A stretch of DNA of 64,000 nucleotides from Paenibacillus timonensis. Lineage in GTDB: Bacteria; Bacillota; Bacilli; Paenibacillales; Paenibacillaceae. The stretch lies in the NCBI RefSeq assembly GCF_009725205.1, contig NZ_WNZY01000003.1, forward strand, positions 1-64,000, written 5' to 3'. Of the stretch, positions 55,763 through 64,000 are shown piece by piece. Below the pieces are notes generated by a model that had not been told where the DNA came from, did not search any database, and saw only the letters and a program-made list of their open reading frames with translations. The translations under genes were made by a program, and so were the position numbers. The first letter of the stretch is position 1; each line of letters opens with the position of its first letter.

Positions 55763-56968
55763 TTACTTCGATTCCTGCACGAGGTGCAGCGTATCGCGGG
55801 CAATCATCAACTCTTCGTTCGTCGGGATGACCAGAACCTCAACTTTGGAATTCGGAGTCGAAATCCGGCGAGGTTCCCCGGAACGGATCTTGTTTAGTTC
55901 CTTGTCCAGTTCAACACCCAGATAGCTCAGGTTTTCGCAGGTTTTCTCGCGGACGATGGCCGAGTTTTCGCCGACGCCGGCCGTAAAGACGATGACGTCC
56001 ACGCCGTTCATGGCGGCGGCATAAGCACCGATGTATTTGCGCAGGCGATATTCGTACATTTCGAACGCCAGCGTTTCATTCGGTTTACCCGCTTCCCAAC
56101 CGTCGGTAATATCCCGCATGTCACTGCTGCTGCCGGAGATGGCAAGCAGACCGCTGTGCTTGTTCAACATCGAGTTCACTTCACTGATGGACAGCTCTTC
56201 CTTATTCATGACGAAGGTGACAACCGTCGGATCGAGGTCGCCGCTGCGCGTCCCCATCATCAAGCCTTCCAAAGGCGTCAGACCCATCGAAGTATCCACC
56301 GATACACCGCCTTTGACCGCGGTCAAGCTTGCGCCATTACCGATATGGCAAGTGATGATCTTCAGATCTTCGATCGGACGGTTCAAATATTCCGCTGCCA
56401 CTCGGCTGACATATTGATGCGAGGTACCATGCGCGCCATAACGGCGGATGCGGTGTTTCTTGTAAAGTACCCGCGGAATCGGGTACAAATATACTTTCTC
56501 GTCCATGGTTTGATGGAAGGCAGTATCGAAGGCGACCACGTTCGGTACACCCGGCATGTTGGCTTCGGAGGCATTAATCCCCATGATCGCCGGCGGATTA
56601 TGAAGAGGCGCCAGGTCGAACAGACGACGGATCTCTGCTTTGACTTCCGGCGTGACGAGGGCGGAACCTTTAAACGCTTCGCCGCCGTGAACGACACGGT
56701 GACCGACGGCTTGAATCTCGTCAACCGATGCGAGAACGCCATGCTCCTTGTCTGTCAATTTCTCAAGCACTTTGCGAATCGCAGTAGTATGTTCAAGGAT
56801 TTCGCTGACTTCCGTTACATCCTCTTTACCGGTTGGTTTATGCGTCAAGATCGAGGAATCCATACCGATCCGCTCAACCAGTCCTTTAGCCAAAACCGAT
56901 TCGTCGGTCATATCATAAAGTTGGTATTTCAGGGAGGAGCTTCCCGCATTAATGACTAACAGTTTCAC
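55763..56968 (-). CDS. ackA: Acetate kinase
   Basis: 401 aa. Interconverts acetyl phosphate + ADP and acetate + ATP. Motifs: NAGSSSLKYQLYD at the start, HRVVHGGEAF, GAHGTSHQYVS, HIGNGASLTAVKGG, FTAGVGENS. GTG start (56966-56968) overlapping the previous gene's TGA by four bases (GTGA), so it is coupled to the 3-hydroxybutyryl-CoA dehydrogenase gene. pta is not adjacent. Confidence 0.95.
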   Translation of the reverse strand: MKLLVINAGSSSLKYQLYDMTDESVLAKGLVERIGMDSSILTHKPTGKEDVTEVSEILEHTTAIRKVLEKLTDKEHGVLASVDEIQAVGHRVVHGGEAFKGSALVTPEVKAEIRRLFDLAPLHNPPAIMGINASEANMPGVPNVVAFDTAFHQTMDEKVYLYPIPRVLYKKHRIRRYGAHGTSHQYVSRVAAEYLNRPIEDLKIITCHIGNGASLTAVKGGVSVDTSMGLTPLEGLMMGTRSGDLDPTVVTFVMNKEELSISEVNSMLNKHSGLLAISGSSSDMRDITDGWEAGKPNETLAFEMYEYRLRKYIGAYAAAMNGVDVIVFTAGVGENSAIVREKTCENLSYLGVELDKELNKIRSGEPRRISTPNSKVEVLVIPTNEELMIARDTLHLVQESK

Positions 56969-57837
56969 AGCCGGTCACCGTCCTTATCGTATTTGAAGAA
57001 ACCTTCGCCCGTTTTTACGCCCAAACTGCCGGCACGCACCATTTTCTTGAGCACGAAGGAAGGACGGTATTTCAATTCGCCGAATTCGCGGAACATGCGT
57101 TCCAAAGCGGCCAAGACCGAATCCAAACCAAAGCGGTCGGCCATTTCCAGCGGTCCATATTGGAATTGGTAGCCCATGCGCATGGCTTCGTCGATCTCTT
57201 CCGCGGAAGCAACGCCTTCGCCAAGCACGTGCAAAGCTTCATTGATCATAACGCAAATAATCCGGGAGGTCACAAAGCCCGGAGATTCATAAACCATGAT
57301 GCCGCGTTTCTCTACGACCTCTTCCACAAAACGTTTCGTTTCCTCAAACGTCGAATCCGAAGTTTTCAAGCCGCGGATAATTTCCACCAGATTGATTTTG
57401 GCAACGGGATAAATAAAGTGCATGCCGATGACGCGCTCCGGATACTTCGTTCCGCCGGCGATTTCGGTCAAACTAAGCGTCGATGTGTTGCTTGCTAAAA
57501 TGATGTTGCTTGGGCAAACCTGATCCAGCTGTGTGAACACCTCTTTTTTGGCATTCAAATCCTCCGAAATGGTCTCGATCACCATGTCGCAGGTTCCGAG
57601 TTCGGCAAAATGAGTAACTTTATGGATACGGGATAAGATCAGTTTCTTCTCCGCTTTCGTGATCGCCCATTTCTCGAGCTGTTTATCCAGACTCGTCTCG
57701 ATCATGCTGTAGGCATGCTCCAATTTATCGGCTGTCTCCTCCACGAGCAGTACGTCCAGTCCTTTAGCCGCCAGCATTTCGCTGATGCCCTGACCCATCG
57801 TACCGCCGCCGATGACCCCTATTCGTTTGTAGTTCAT
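56965..57837 (-). CDS. 3-hydroxybutyryl-CoA dehydrogenase
   Basis: 290 aa from ATG 57835-57837 with GAGAGGACC before it. NAD-binding start RIGVIGGGTMGQGISEMLAAKG, then SNTSTLSLTEIA, GMHFIYPVAKINLVEI with the catalytic His, and the C-terminal dimer domain ending GVKTGEGFFKYD. It oxidises or reduces 3-hydroxyacyl-CoA in butyrate or fatty-acid-type metabolism. Coupled to ackA by a four-base overlap. Confidence 0.93.
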   Translation of the reverse strand: MNYKRIGVIGGGTMGQGISEMLAAKGLDVLLVEETADKLEHAYSMIETSLDKQLEKWAITKAEKKLILSRIHKVTHFAELGTCDMVIETISEDLNAKKEVFTQLDQVCPSNIILASNTSTLSLTEIAGGTKYPERVIGMHFIYPVAKINLVEIIRGLKTSDSTFEETKRFVEEVVEKRGIMVYESPGFVTSRIICVMINEALHVLGEGVASAEEIDEAMRMGYQFQYGPLEMADRFGLDSVLAALERMFREFGELKYRPSFVLKKMVRAGSLGVKTGEGFFKYDKDGDRL

Positions 57838-57950
57838 GGTCCTCTCGCTCCATCCTTTCATCGTCTGTACATAATATGGTTTCCCAGATGTCGAATCATA
57901 CATCTTCTTACACCCAACATATAATAATATCTTAGCACGAAGAAAAAGTA

Positions 57951-57984
57951 AAAAAAAATAACCGGCATCATGAATTATGCCGGT
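57951..57984 (-). terminator. Terminator overlapping the end of the FtsH-like gene
   Basis: Arms ACCGGCAT (57961-57968) and ATGCCGGT (57977-57984), eight-base loop, followed by eight T on the minus strand. The right arm covers the last codons and stop (57975-57977) of the coding region. Confidence 0.9.
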
Positions 57985-59480
57985 AAATGGACGCTGTCAC
58001 GAAATTGACAACGGAATTGCTCGCCGGAAAGGCGTTCTTCTTTTAATAAGATATCGAGGGATTTGTCGAAAACCGCCGAATGCTGTTGCAGCATTTCTTT
58101 TGTTCTAGCGGCAAGATCCTCCAAAATCCGCGTGTTTTCGTTCATCAGCACTTCGGTGGTCACCATGTCCATGTTGACGATTCCAAGCCGGGTCAGTCCG
58201 GACGTCATCATCGTATGCACGATTTTTAACGCCTGCTCGAAATCGTTGCTTGACCCGGTACTGCGGCCGCCGTAATAGATTTCTTCCGCAGCCGCCCCGG
58301 CCAAGGCGATCATGATCTGGCCTTCCAGATAGGACTTGGTGTACAAATATTTCTCGTCCTGGGGATTGTGCCGGACATAACCAAGCGCTCTTCCGCGCGG
58401 GCTTAATGCGACCTGGCTTACGCTGCCCGGAGCGACAACCTCGGCGGCAATCGCATGACCCAGTTCGTGGATGGCGACGCGGCGCTTCTCTTCCTCGGCG
58501 GCCTGCCGGTCCGTCTGCTCGCCCATCAGCACTTTATCGATAGCCATCGACAAATGGCCTTGGGTGATTTGATCAACCTCATCCCGCATCGCGTAAATCG
58601 CCGCCTCGTTCATGACGCTCTCCAGTTGCGCACCGGAGAAGCCGTACGATTCCTCGGCGATTTTGTCCAAATCGACGCCCTCCTGCAGCGGCTTGTTGCC
58701 TGCATGCAGCTCGAGGATATGACGGCGGCCCTTCTTGTCCGGCAGATCAACCTGGATGTGCCGGTCGAAACGGCCGGGACGCAGCAAAGCGCTGTCCAGC
58801 ATCTCCTTGCGGTTGGTCGCGGCGATCAACAAAATCCGCGGCGTATCGGAAGAATAAATCCCGTCCATCTCCGTTAGCAGCTGGTTTAGCGTTTGATCGT
58901 ATTCGCGTTGCTGTCCACCTTCCCGTTTGCCGCCGATGACTTCGATTTCGTCGATGAAAATGACCGCATTTTCCTTGTTCTCTTTGGCCGCTCGGGTTCT
59001 CGCCTCTTGAAACAAATCACGAATCCGGCTTGCCCCTACGCCGACATACATTTCAACGAATTCACTGCCCGAGGCCGCGACGAATACGGCGTTCGTGTAA
59101 TGCGCCGCCGCTTTGGCGAGCAGCGTTTTCCCGGTTCCCGGAGGACCCGTCAGCAAAATCCCTTTGATCGGCCGAATGCCGAACTTGCTGATTTCATCTT
59201 GACGCACCATAAAATCCAGCGCTTCGCGAAGTTCTTGCTTGGCGCTCTCTTGTCCGCCGATCTGATCAAAGGTCAGCTTCGCCGGTCCGCGCTTTTTGCG
59301 TTTCCGTTCCTGGGCGGCTCCGATCGTGATCCCGCCGCCGCGCATTTTGATGGCAAAAAACAACGCCCCGAACAACACCATGGACACGACGAGCGGAACC
59401 ACGTTAACGCCGGTCACCGCCAGGAAGACGATCAGGACCGGAATAAAGCCGATTGCGGCTTCGATCATCCATTTACGCAT
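57975..59480 (-). CDS. FtsH-like AAA+ zinc metalloprotease without extracytoplasmic domain
   Basis: 501 aa, against about 600-640 for standard FtsH. Two adjacent N-terminal membrane helices (residues ~8-25 and ~28-46) with almost no loop between them, so the periplasmic domain of FtsH is missing. Walker A GPPGTGKT (112-119), Walker B IFIDEIE (174-180), SRH region ATNRKEMLDSALLRPGRFDRH, and zinc site HELGH (338-342) with SNDF later. It should unfold and degrade membrane or cytosolic proteins. Overlaps its upstream partner gene by eight bases. Confidence 0.9.
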   Translation of the reverse strand: MRKWMIEAAIGFIPVLIVFLAVTGVNVVPLVVSMVLFGALFFAIKMRGGGITIGAAQERKRKKRGPAKLTFDQIGGQESAKQELREALDFMVRQDEISKFGIRPIKGILLTGPPGTGKTLLAKAAAHYTNAVFVAASGSEFVEMYVGVGASRIRDLFQEARTRAAKENKENAVIFIDEIEVIGGKREGGQQREYDQTLNQLLTEMDGIYSSDTPRILLIAATNRKEMLDSALLRPGRFDRHIQVDLPDKKGRRHILELHAGNKPLQEGVDLDKIAEESYGFSGAQLESVMNEAAIYAMRDEVDQITQGHLSMAIDKVLMGEQTDRQAAEEEKRRVAIHELGHAIAAEVVAPGSVSQVALSPRGRALGYVRHNPQDEKYLYTKSYLEGQIMIALAGAAAEEIYYGGRSTGSSNDFEQALKIVHTMMTSGLTRLGIVNMDMVTTEVLMNENTRILEDLAARTKEMLQQHSAVFDKSLDILLKEERLSGEQFRCQFRDSVHLPA

Positions 59481-60006
59481 TCGGCCATACCCCCATCCGT
59501 TCCGGCGTACGCGGCAAAATCACGAATTTACTATACTGTCCATCCGTTAAGGTGATATAAACATTCTTATCATCCATCTCCGCCGTAGCCTTCAGCTTGC
59601 TGTTTTCTTGCTCCATCTGCTTCAGAGCGGCGGTAATTTGCGTATACTGCTTGTTTTCCATCGCTTGGGCGACGGTAAACAACGCTTTTTCCCACAGTTG
59701 GTCGAGCTCCGGAGAAGACTGCTCCTCTACGTCCAGCTTCAGGGTTCGTTTGCCGATTTGCTCTTTCCCGTTCTGCTCGATCTGACGAACCAACGCACCG
59801 AGATCCGTCCCCGGTTCCAGCTTCAGCTGAAGCGACAGCTCATCGGGTTTAATGTCCATTTCTACATGATTGACGCCTTCCACACTTTTTACGATATTCT
59901 CCAGCGGACGTTCAATCGCCCATTGCCGATACAGGAACCATCCACCAAACAACACAAGGACGGAAATAGCGATGCTTGCAGCAATTGGTCCAATACGTAG
60001 TTTCAC
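59473..60006 (-). CDS. Membrane-anchored protein, partner of the FtsH-like protease
   Basis: 177 aa. One N-terminal membrane helix (residues ~7-26), then a soluble domain of about 145 residues outside, rich in Glu, Gln and Lys with a coiled-coil-like stretch near residues 105-140. No family recognised. Its 3' end overlaps the protease gene, so both are likely made in fixed ratio. It could be a substrate, an adaptor, or a regulator that supplies the sensing part the protease lacks. Confidence 0.75.
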   Translation of the reverse strand: MKLRIGPIAASIAISVLVLFGGWFLYRQWAIERPLENIVKSVEGVNHVEMDIKPDELSLQLKLEPGTDLGALVRQIEQNGKEQIGKRTLKLDVEEQSSPELDQLWEKALFTVAQAMENKQYTQITAALKQMEQENSKLKATAEMDDKNVYITLTDGQYSKFVILPRTPERMGVWPNA

Positions 60007-60158
60007 GTGATGTCCCCCTTATCTATAATAATCATCTCTGTAGTATATCAATCCGTCTATCAAAACTACAAATATGAGTATATCACATCGTATATCAAAT
60101 ATCGAAGGAAAGTGTGAAGATATTTAAAATTTAAAGCTAGCAGTTCTACCCCGAAATG

Positions 60159-61160
60159 CTACAAATTCTCAAGCATCACTGGCAAGCGGTTGATATTTTC
60201 CGCCAGCCACTTCATCTCCCTAGCGAAGCGCGCGGGAGGCGCGCTATGTGGATCCATCTGCCCATGAATCCACCAGACACATTCCATGTACCACAGCATT
60301 TGCAGGGATGTCGTTAAGTACCCCGTCTCAAATGGGGCTTCTACCTCCTGTCGATACCCTTCCATAAATGCAGTAGCCAGAGTCAGGTCCAAGTGATCGC
60401 TAAACGCACATGACATAACAGCTCGAGCAACATCAAGCCGGGGATAATCATAATTGAAGCGATCGAAATCCAGGACCGCAGCCACAGAACTCTCGTTAAA
60501 CAGCAAATTGTCCATCCAAAGATCCCGATGCGCCCACCCCGATGCAATCTGTTCAAATCGTCCCAGGTCAACGTTTTCCGTTGCAATGCGTTGCGTTTCA
60601 ATCTCACTCGACAATAAGAGGTTGCCGCTGCGAAGAGCTTGCTCCTGAAGCGTAATCCAATGCTCCAATCGCTCCTCGCGAGCGGGAGGGCAAAACAAGG
60701 CGGATTCCTTCCGTCCCAACGTCCCGTCATTAAAAAACCGATGCATTTGGCCTGTAACCCGTCCTAAATCATAGACTTGATGGATGTTGGATTGTCCCGG
60801 CGGAACAAGTAGTCCCTGACAATACCCCATTACAATGAACTTTTCACCACTGTCCGACTCAAGCATCCTATTCCCGTTCGAGGTAAGAAGCGAGGGGCAC
60901 GGAAAACCAAGTTCACTTAATCGCATTTGTTGCGATAAGGCCAATTGCAACGTTTCGGGCCGATAGGACTTAAACCGCTCCCTATTATATTGCTTAAGCA
61001 CAAATTCACCGAAATCCGTGGTAATTTTCCATTTATAATTTAACCAACCTCTTTTAATAGGAATAGCCTGCCGGATTGGACTAGAAAAATGATGGTTAAA
61101 CGCTTGTTTCAAGTCTTCCCACACCTTATTCTCTTGCCCTGTAGGATCGAGCAACTCCAT
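60159..61160 (-). CDS. APH-fold phosphotransferase / CotS-like kinase
   Basis: 333 aa. Aminoglycoside-phosphotransferase fold: FVLKQYNRERFKSYR with the ATP Lys, GWAHRDLWMDNLLF carrying the catalytic Asp, and VAAVLDFDRFNYDYPRLDVAR with the metal Asp. Members in spore-formers include CotS/YutH coat proteins as well as choline and homoserine kinases; similarity does not fix the substrate. By eye it is more AT-rich than its neighbours. Single gene. Confidence 0.82.
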   Translation of the reverse strand: MELLDPTGQENKVWEDLKQAFNHHFSSPIRQAIPIKRGWLNYKWKITTDFGEFVLKQYNRERFKSYRPETLQLALSQQMRLSELGFPCPSLLTSNGNRMLESDSGEKFIVMGYCQGLLVPPGQSNIHQVYDLGRVTGQMHRFFNDGTLGRKESALFCPPAREERLEHWITLQEQALRSGNLLLSSEIETQRIATENVDLGRFEQIASGWAHRDLWMDNLLFNESSVAAVLDFDRFNYDYPRLDVARAVMSCAFSDHLDLTLATAFMEGYRQEVEAPFETGYLTTSLQMLWYMECVWWIHGQMDPHSAPPARFAREMKWLAENINRLPVMLENL

Positions 61161-61173
61161 GCCTTTCCCTCCT

Positions 61174-61231
61174 TACAAAAAAACGGTCTCGCCATTCAGG
61201 CTTTTCGCCTAAACCTCGAAACCGTTTATTA
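61174..61231 (-). terminator. Terminator of dinG-rex-mtaD-tseB
   Basis: 11-bp outer arms (61181-61191 with 61217-61227, one wobble) and an inner GGC/GCC hairpin, followed on the minus strand by seven T. Confidence 0.88.
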
Positions 61232-61257
61232 GGAATATTTCTATTTACGACGACCCG

Positions 61258-61743
61258 TCAGCGATTCGGCAGGGTGAACACTTCCGGTAGCGGTTCGCCC
61301 GTTGTAAAACTGAAGAACCGATAATAGTGGTGGTCCTTCTGTTTGTAGAACAGCTGCCAGACCAGTTGGTTATTGTAAATGCCCGGCAGCAGACGGACAA
61401 CCTGAATACCCGGCAACGTCTGTTTGATGATGGCTCGAACCTGATTCTCGGACTTCCCTTCCGATAGCAATCGCACCTCAGGGTCCTGTCCTTCTCGGAG
61501 CCAAACCATCATTTTACGTCCGGATTCGTCTTCCCCCTGCACGACCCAGGTGACTTCATCCCATACCGACTTCCACACCTCGTCTCCCTGGACCAGGTCC
61601 GTCTCCTGCTTCGCCTGTTGAACGGCCTCTCTTTCGGCTCTCCACGTATCCTCATGAATGTATAGATAAAACCGGTGGAGACCAAGGAGCACGATCAACA
61701 GGATCACGATGGACAGCAGAATCCATTGGGTTCGCTTCCTCAA
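61258..61743 (-). CDS. tseB: TseB/YpmB-like membrane protein
   Basis: 161 aa. N-terminal membrane helix (residues ~8-24), then two DUF5590/PepSY-like halves (~40-160). Resembles Bacillus TseB (YpmB), an envelope protein linked to class A penicillin-binding proteins and cell elongation. Position between dinG and asnS also matches Bacillus order. Last gene of its operon, 28 bp after mtaD. Confidence 0.85.
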   Translation of the reverse strand: MRKRTQWILLSIVILLIVLLGLHRFYLYIHEDTWRAEREAVQQAKQETDLVQGDEVWKSVWDEVTWVVQGEDESGRKMMVWLREGQDPEVRLLSEGKSENQVRAIIKQTLPGIQVVRLLPGIYNNQLVWQLFYKQKDHHYYRFFSFTTGEPLPEVFTLPNR

Positions 61744-61771
61744 CCTTCTCTTCCTTTCCTATCCTAGCGTA

Positions 61772-63070
61772 TTACCGTGCCAGCAGTCCCTCGAACGCAG
61801 CTTGAGCGTCGTGCCGAATACGCTCCTCATCAAGCGTCAGGCAAGCCCCGTGTTTGACGACCTGTTTGCCATTCACCCAAACGTGCTCCACGTCTTTGGG
61901 TCCAGCAGAATACACGGTGTGCGAGATGAAATCCGTTCGCGGTAGAAAATGAGCCTGCTCCGTGTTCAAGGCAATGAAATCCGCCTTCATGCCAGCCGCA
62001 AGCTTCCCGGTGTTCGGCAAGAAGACCGACTTCGCGCCGTACTCCGTCCCCATCTTGAGTGCTTCTAGAGCCGGAATCGCCGTCGGATCCCCGGATACGC
62101 CTTTATGAATCAGCGCGGCCAAACGAATCTCCTCCAGCATGTCCAGGTTATTGTTGCTGGCTGCACCGTCAGTACCCAGCGATACCACGACTCCCTTCTT
62201 CAGGAGCTCCGGTACTCTGGCAACGCCGCTGGCCAACTTTAAGTTGCTACCCGGATTATGAGAGACGGTAACGCCATGAGAAGCCAAGACCTCGATTTCC
62301 TCGTCCGTCAAATGTACGGCATGGGCGAGCAGCGTCGGGCGGGAGAACATGCCCAGCTTCCGTAGGTGCTCTACCGGGCGAACGCCGTAATCGTTCACGT
62401 TCTGCTCCACCTCGGCGCGTGTCTCCGACATATGCGTATGCATCGGTAGATCGAGATCGTGGGCGGCTTGTACGAACTTCTCGATGAAAGCCGGCGGACA
62501 GGTATATGGCGCATGAGGCGACATCATCGTCGTGATGCGTCCTTCCGCTTTACCGTGCCAATTCTGGGCAAACGCGATCGCTTCTTTAAGCTTCTGATCC
62601 TGCTCTTCCGGCGAGCATAGCCCGATCGCTCCGCGCATCAGCACGGCGCGAATGCCGGATTCCTCGACAACCTTGGCGACTTCGTCCATCTGATCGTACA
62701 TATCCAGGAACGTGGTCGTACCGCCTTTAAGCATTTCCAGTACGGACAGCGCCGTTCCGGCATAAACGTCAGCAGCGGTAAACTTGGCTTCCATCGGCCA
62801 CATTTTCTCCTGCAGCCAGGTTTGCAGTACCATGTCATCCCCATAACCGCGCAACAGCGACATCGCCGCATGACCATGGGTGTTAATCAGTCCTGGCAAA
62901 AATAACAAGCCTTTGCCGTCAAACGTTTCGGCGCCTTCCACGCCTTCCGGGCGCTCTTCTCCGATATAGGTGATCGAATCGCCTTCAACAAGCATATATC
63001 CATGAATCACGGGGCGATTGGTCTCCAGTACGGCAAACGTCCCGTTCTTAATTAACCATTTACGACTCAT
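61772..63070 (-). CDS. mtaD: 5-methylthioadenosine/S-adenosylhomocysteine deaminase
   Basis: 432 aa amidohydrolase. Metal site residues seen: NTHGHAAM (HxH), HTHMSE, TVSHNPGSNLKLASG and LGTDGAASNN. It deaminates the adenine ring of MTA or SAH to inosyl products. The start overlaps the rex stop by four bases (ATGA), so it is made with the redox repressor. Confidence 0.92.
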   Translation of the reverse strand: MSRKWLIKNGTFAVLETNRPVIHGYMLVEGDSITYIGEERPEGVEGAETFDGKGLLFLPGLINTHGHAAMSLLRGYGDDMVLQTWLQEKMWPMEAKFTAADVYAGTALSVLEMLKGGTTTFLDMYDQMDEVAKVVEESGIRAVLMRGAIGLCSPEEQDQKLKEAIAFAQNWHGKAEGRITTMMSPHAPYTCPPAFIEKFVQAAHDLDLPMHTHMSETRAEVEQNVNDYGVRPVEHLRKLGMFSRPTLLAHAVHLTDEEIEVLASHGVTVSHNPGSNLKLASGVARVPELLKKGVVVSLGTDGAASNNNLDMLEEIRLAALIHKGVSGDPTAIPALEALKMGTEYGAKSVFLPNTGKLAAGMKADFIALNTEQAHFLPRTDFISHTVYSAGPKDVEHVWVNGKQVVKHGACLTLDEERIRHDAQAAFEGLLAR

Positions 63071-63711
63071 ACGTTGGCTTGTTCCTTTCCATCCTCCAGA
63101 TAATATGCCAAGCTAAGCAGGTCTGTAGTGAAATCGGCCGCATGAATCCGCACTTCCGACGGCACCTTGAGAATCGTTGGCGCGAAGTTCAGGATGGCTC
63201 CGATCCCGGCCGCAACCAGCTCGTCTGCCACGCGCTGGGCTTCTGTGTCAGGTACCGTAATGATCCCAATACGGATATTATTCGCTCGTACCGTAGCTAC
63301 CAGCTCCTCAATCGGTTGAATCGTGATGTTGTTGATTTGGGTACCGATCTTTGCTGGCGATGCGTCGAACACGGCGACGATTTTCATATTATCCTTCAAA
63401 TAAGCATTATAATTCGAAAGGGCTTGCCCTAGATTACCGGCACCGACTAACGCCACGTTAATTTGCTGGTCCAGGTTGAGAATCTGTTGAATCTTCTCGA
63501 TTAGGTAAGCCACGTCATAGCCGATCCCCTTCCGACCGAAATCGCCGAAATACGCTAAATCCTTGCGGATTTGCGCGGGATTCAGATCCAACTTCTGGCC
63601 CAGCTCCTGCGAGGAGACCGTGGGGACCTCCCTGCGGCTGAGTTCGTTCAAGAAACGCAGGTAAACCGGCAGTCTGCGGACGACGGCGTCCGAAATTTTT
63701 TCTGACTTCAT
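63067..63711 (-). CDS. rex: Redox-sensing transcriptional repressor Rex
   Basis: 214 aa from ATG 63709-63711 with GGGGGAAA before it. N-terminal winged helix (residues ~1-80, EVPTVSSQELGQKLDLNPAQIRKDLAYFG) and a NADH-binding Rossmann domain (VALVGAGNLGQAL, near residue 86). Represses fermentative and respiratory genes when NADH is low relative to NAD; NADH releases it. Overlaps mtaD by four bases. Confidence 0.96.
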   Translation of the reverse strand: MKSEKISDAVVRRLPVYLRFLNELSRREVPTVSSQELGQKLDLNPAQIRKDLAYFGDFGRKGIGYDVAYLIEKIQQILNLDQQINVALVGAGNLGQALSNYNAYLKDNMKIVAVFDASPAKIGTQINNITIQPIEELVATVRANNIRIGIITVPDTEAQRVADELVAAGIGAILNFAPTILKVPSEVRIHAADFTTDLLSLAYYLEDGKEQANV

Positions 63712-63753
63712 GCTTCGTTTCCCCCTATTCTTCAATGCGATCAATAAAGCGGT

Positions 63754-64000
63754 TTAGGCTTCGGGATTCAACCATTCCGAGATGCGAGGTACCATTTGAT
63801 TCATCGGCATATGCTCCATCTTCGGTCCGGGCAAAGAGTATAAAAAATACTTCCCATAGTAAGACTCCAGGATACGGGTATCATAAACGATTACGATGCC
63901 ACGATCCTGCGAGGAACGGACGAGTCGCCCGAATCCTTGCTTGAAGCGGATAACCGCCTGCGGGACGGATAACTTCATAAATGGGTTTTTCTTCTCCCGC
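63754..64000 (-). CDS. dinG: DinG-type ATP-dependent DNA helicase, C-terminal end
   Basis: Only the last 81 residues are in the window; the frame is open to base 64000. The motif VIRFKQGFGRLVRSSQDRGIVIVYDTR is motif VI of XPD/Rad3/DinG helicases. Upstream gene of a dinG-rex-mtaD-tseB group. A 42-base gap separates it from rex. Confidence 0.85.
   Translation of the reverse strand, partial: REKKNPFMKLSVPQAVIRFKQGFGRLVRSSQDRGIVIVYDTRILESYYGKYFLYSLPGPKMEHMPMNQMVPRISEWLNPEA

Noticed and set aside
1..64000. rRNA, tRNA, insertion sequence or prophage genes
   Set aside because: None recognised by eye on either strand; a tRNA scan was not possible, so a missed tRNA cannot be fully excluded.

Overview
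The window looks like a chromosome segment of a spore-forming, Gram-positive Firmicute, most probably Paenibacillaceae (Paenibacillus or a close relative). The support is the moderately high GC, strong GGAGG-type ribosome sites, frequent TTG/GTG starts, T-box and tandem glycine riboswitch leaders, split gcvPA/gcvPB, copper-amine-oxidase-fold/AMIN cell-wall amidases, GerMN lipoproteins, an SLH protein, and the Bacillus-like order dinG..tseB..asnS-dnaD. The genus is inferred; the sequence holds no rRNA or tRNA gene that I could see.

Layout. 1-4.5 kb: a truncated dynamin-like GTPase, then an HTH/periplasmic-binding-fold regulator divergent from modAB (no modC). 4.5-14 kb: a small unknown protein and nth, a large SLH surface protein, and two tandem copies of an amidase + GerMN lipoprotein pair, separated by 1.27 kb of non-coding DNA that carries a 257-bp tandem repeat with very large internal inverted repeats. 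14-25 kb: leuCD, an AEC transporter, signal peptidase I divergent from a LysR regulator, a MtnU-like amidase, a proline-type T-box leader with proBA-proC and mtnB. 24.5-29.5 kb: gcvH, and divergently a glycine-riboswitch-controlled gcvT-gcvPA-gcvPB operon. 30-36.3 kb: a six-gene minus-strand run of BceRS-type two-component system, BceAB-type transporter, DedA protein and UppP, which together look like an undecaprenyl-phosphate-cycle defence and recycling module. 36.3-41.6 kb: ECF sigma/anti-sigma pair and a triplicated TM2-like membrane protein, secreted asparaginase, DUF423 protein and a frameshifted MFS transporter. 41.7-52.2 kb: a carbohydrate locus with LacI regulator, ABC importer and six-hairpin glycosidase on one strand and GH36, DUF5054 (GH38-like) and HAD proteins on the other. 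52.2-64 kb: four regularly spaced small palindromes, a RimK-like ligase, dnaD-asnS, ackA with a 3-hydroxybutyryl-CoA dehydrogenase, an FtsH-like protease with a membrane partner, an APH-fold kinase, tseB, mtaD, rex and the end of dinG.

How the parts work together: amino-acid supply genes (leu, pro, gcv) each have their own recognisable leader or promoter; cell-envelope genes (amidases, SLH protein, Bce/DedA/UppP, ECF system, TseB) are unusually well represented; methylthioadenosine-related enzymes (MtnU-like, MtnB, MtaD) are dispersed rather than clustered. All functional names come from sequence motifs and remembered family features; no database search was run.
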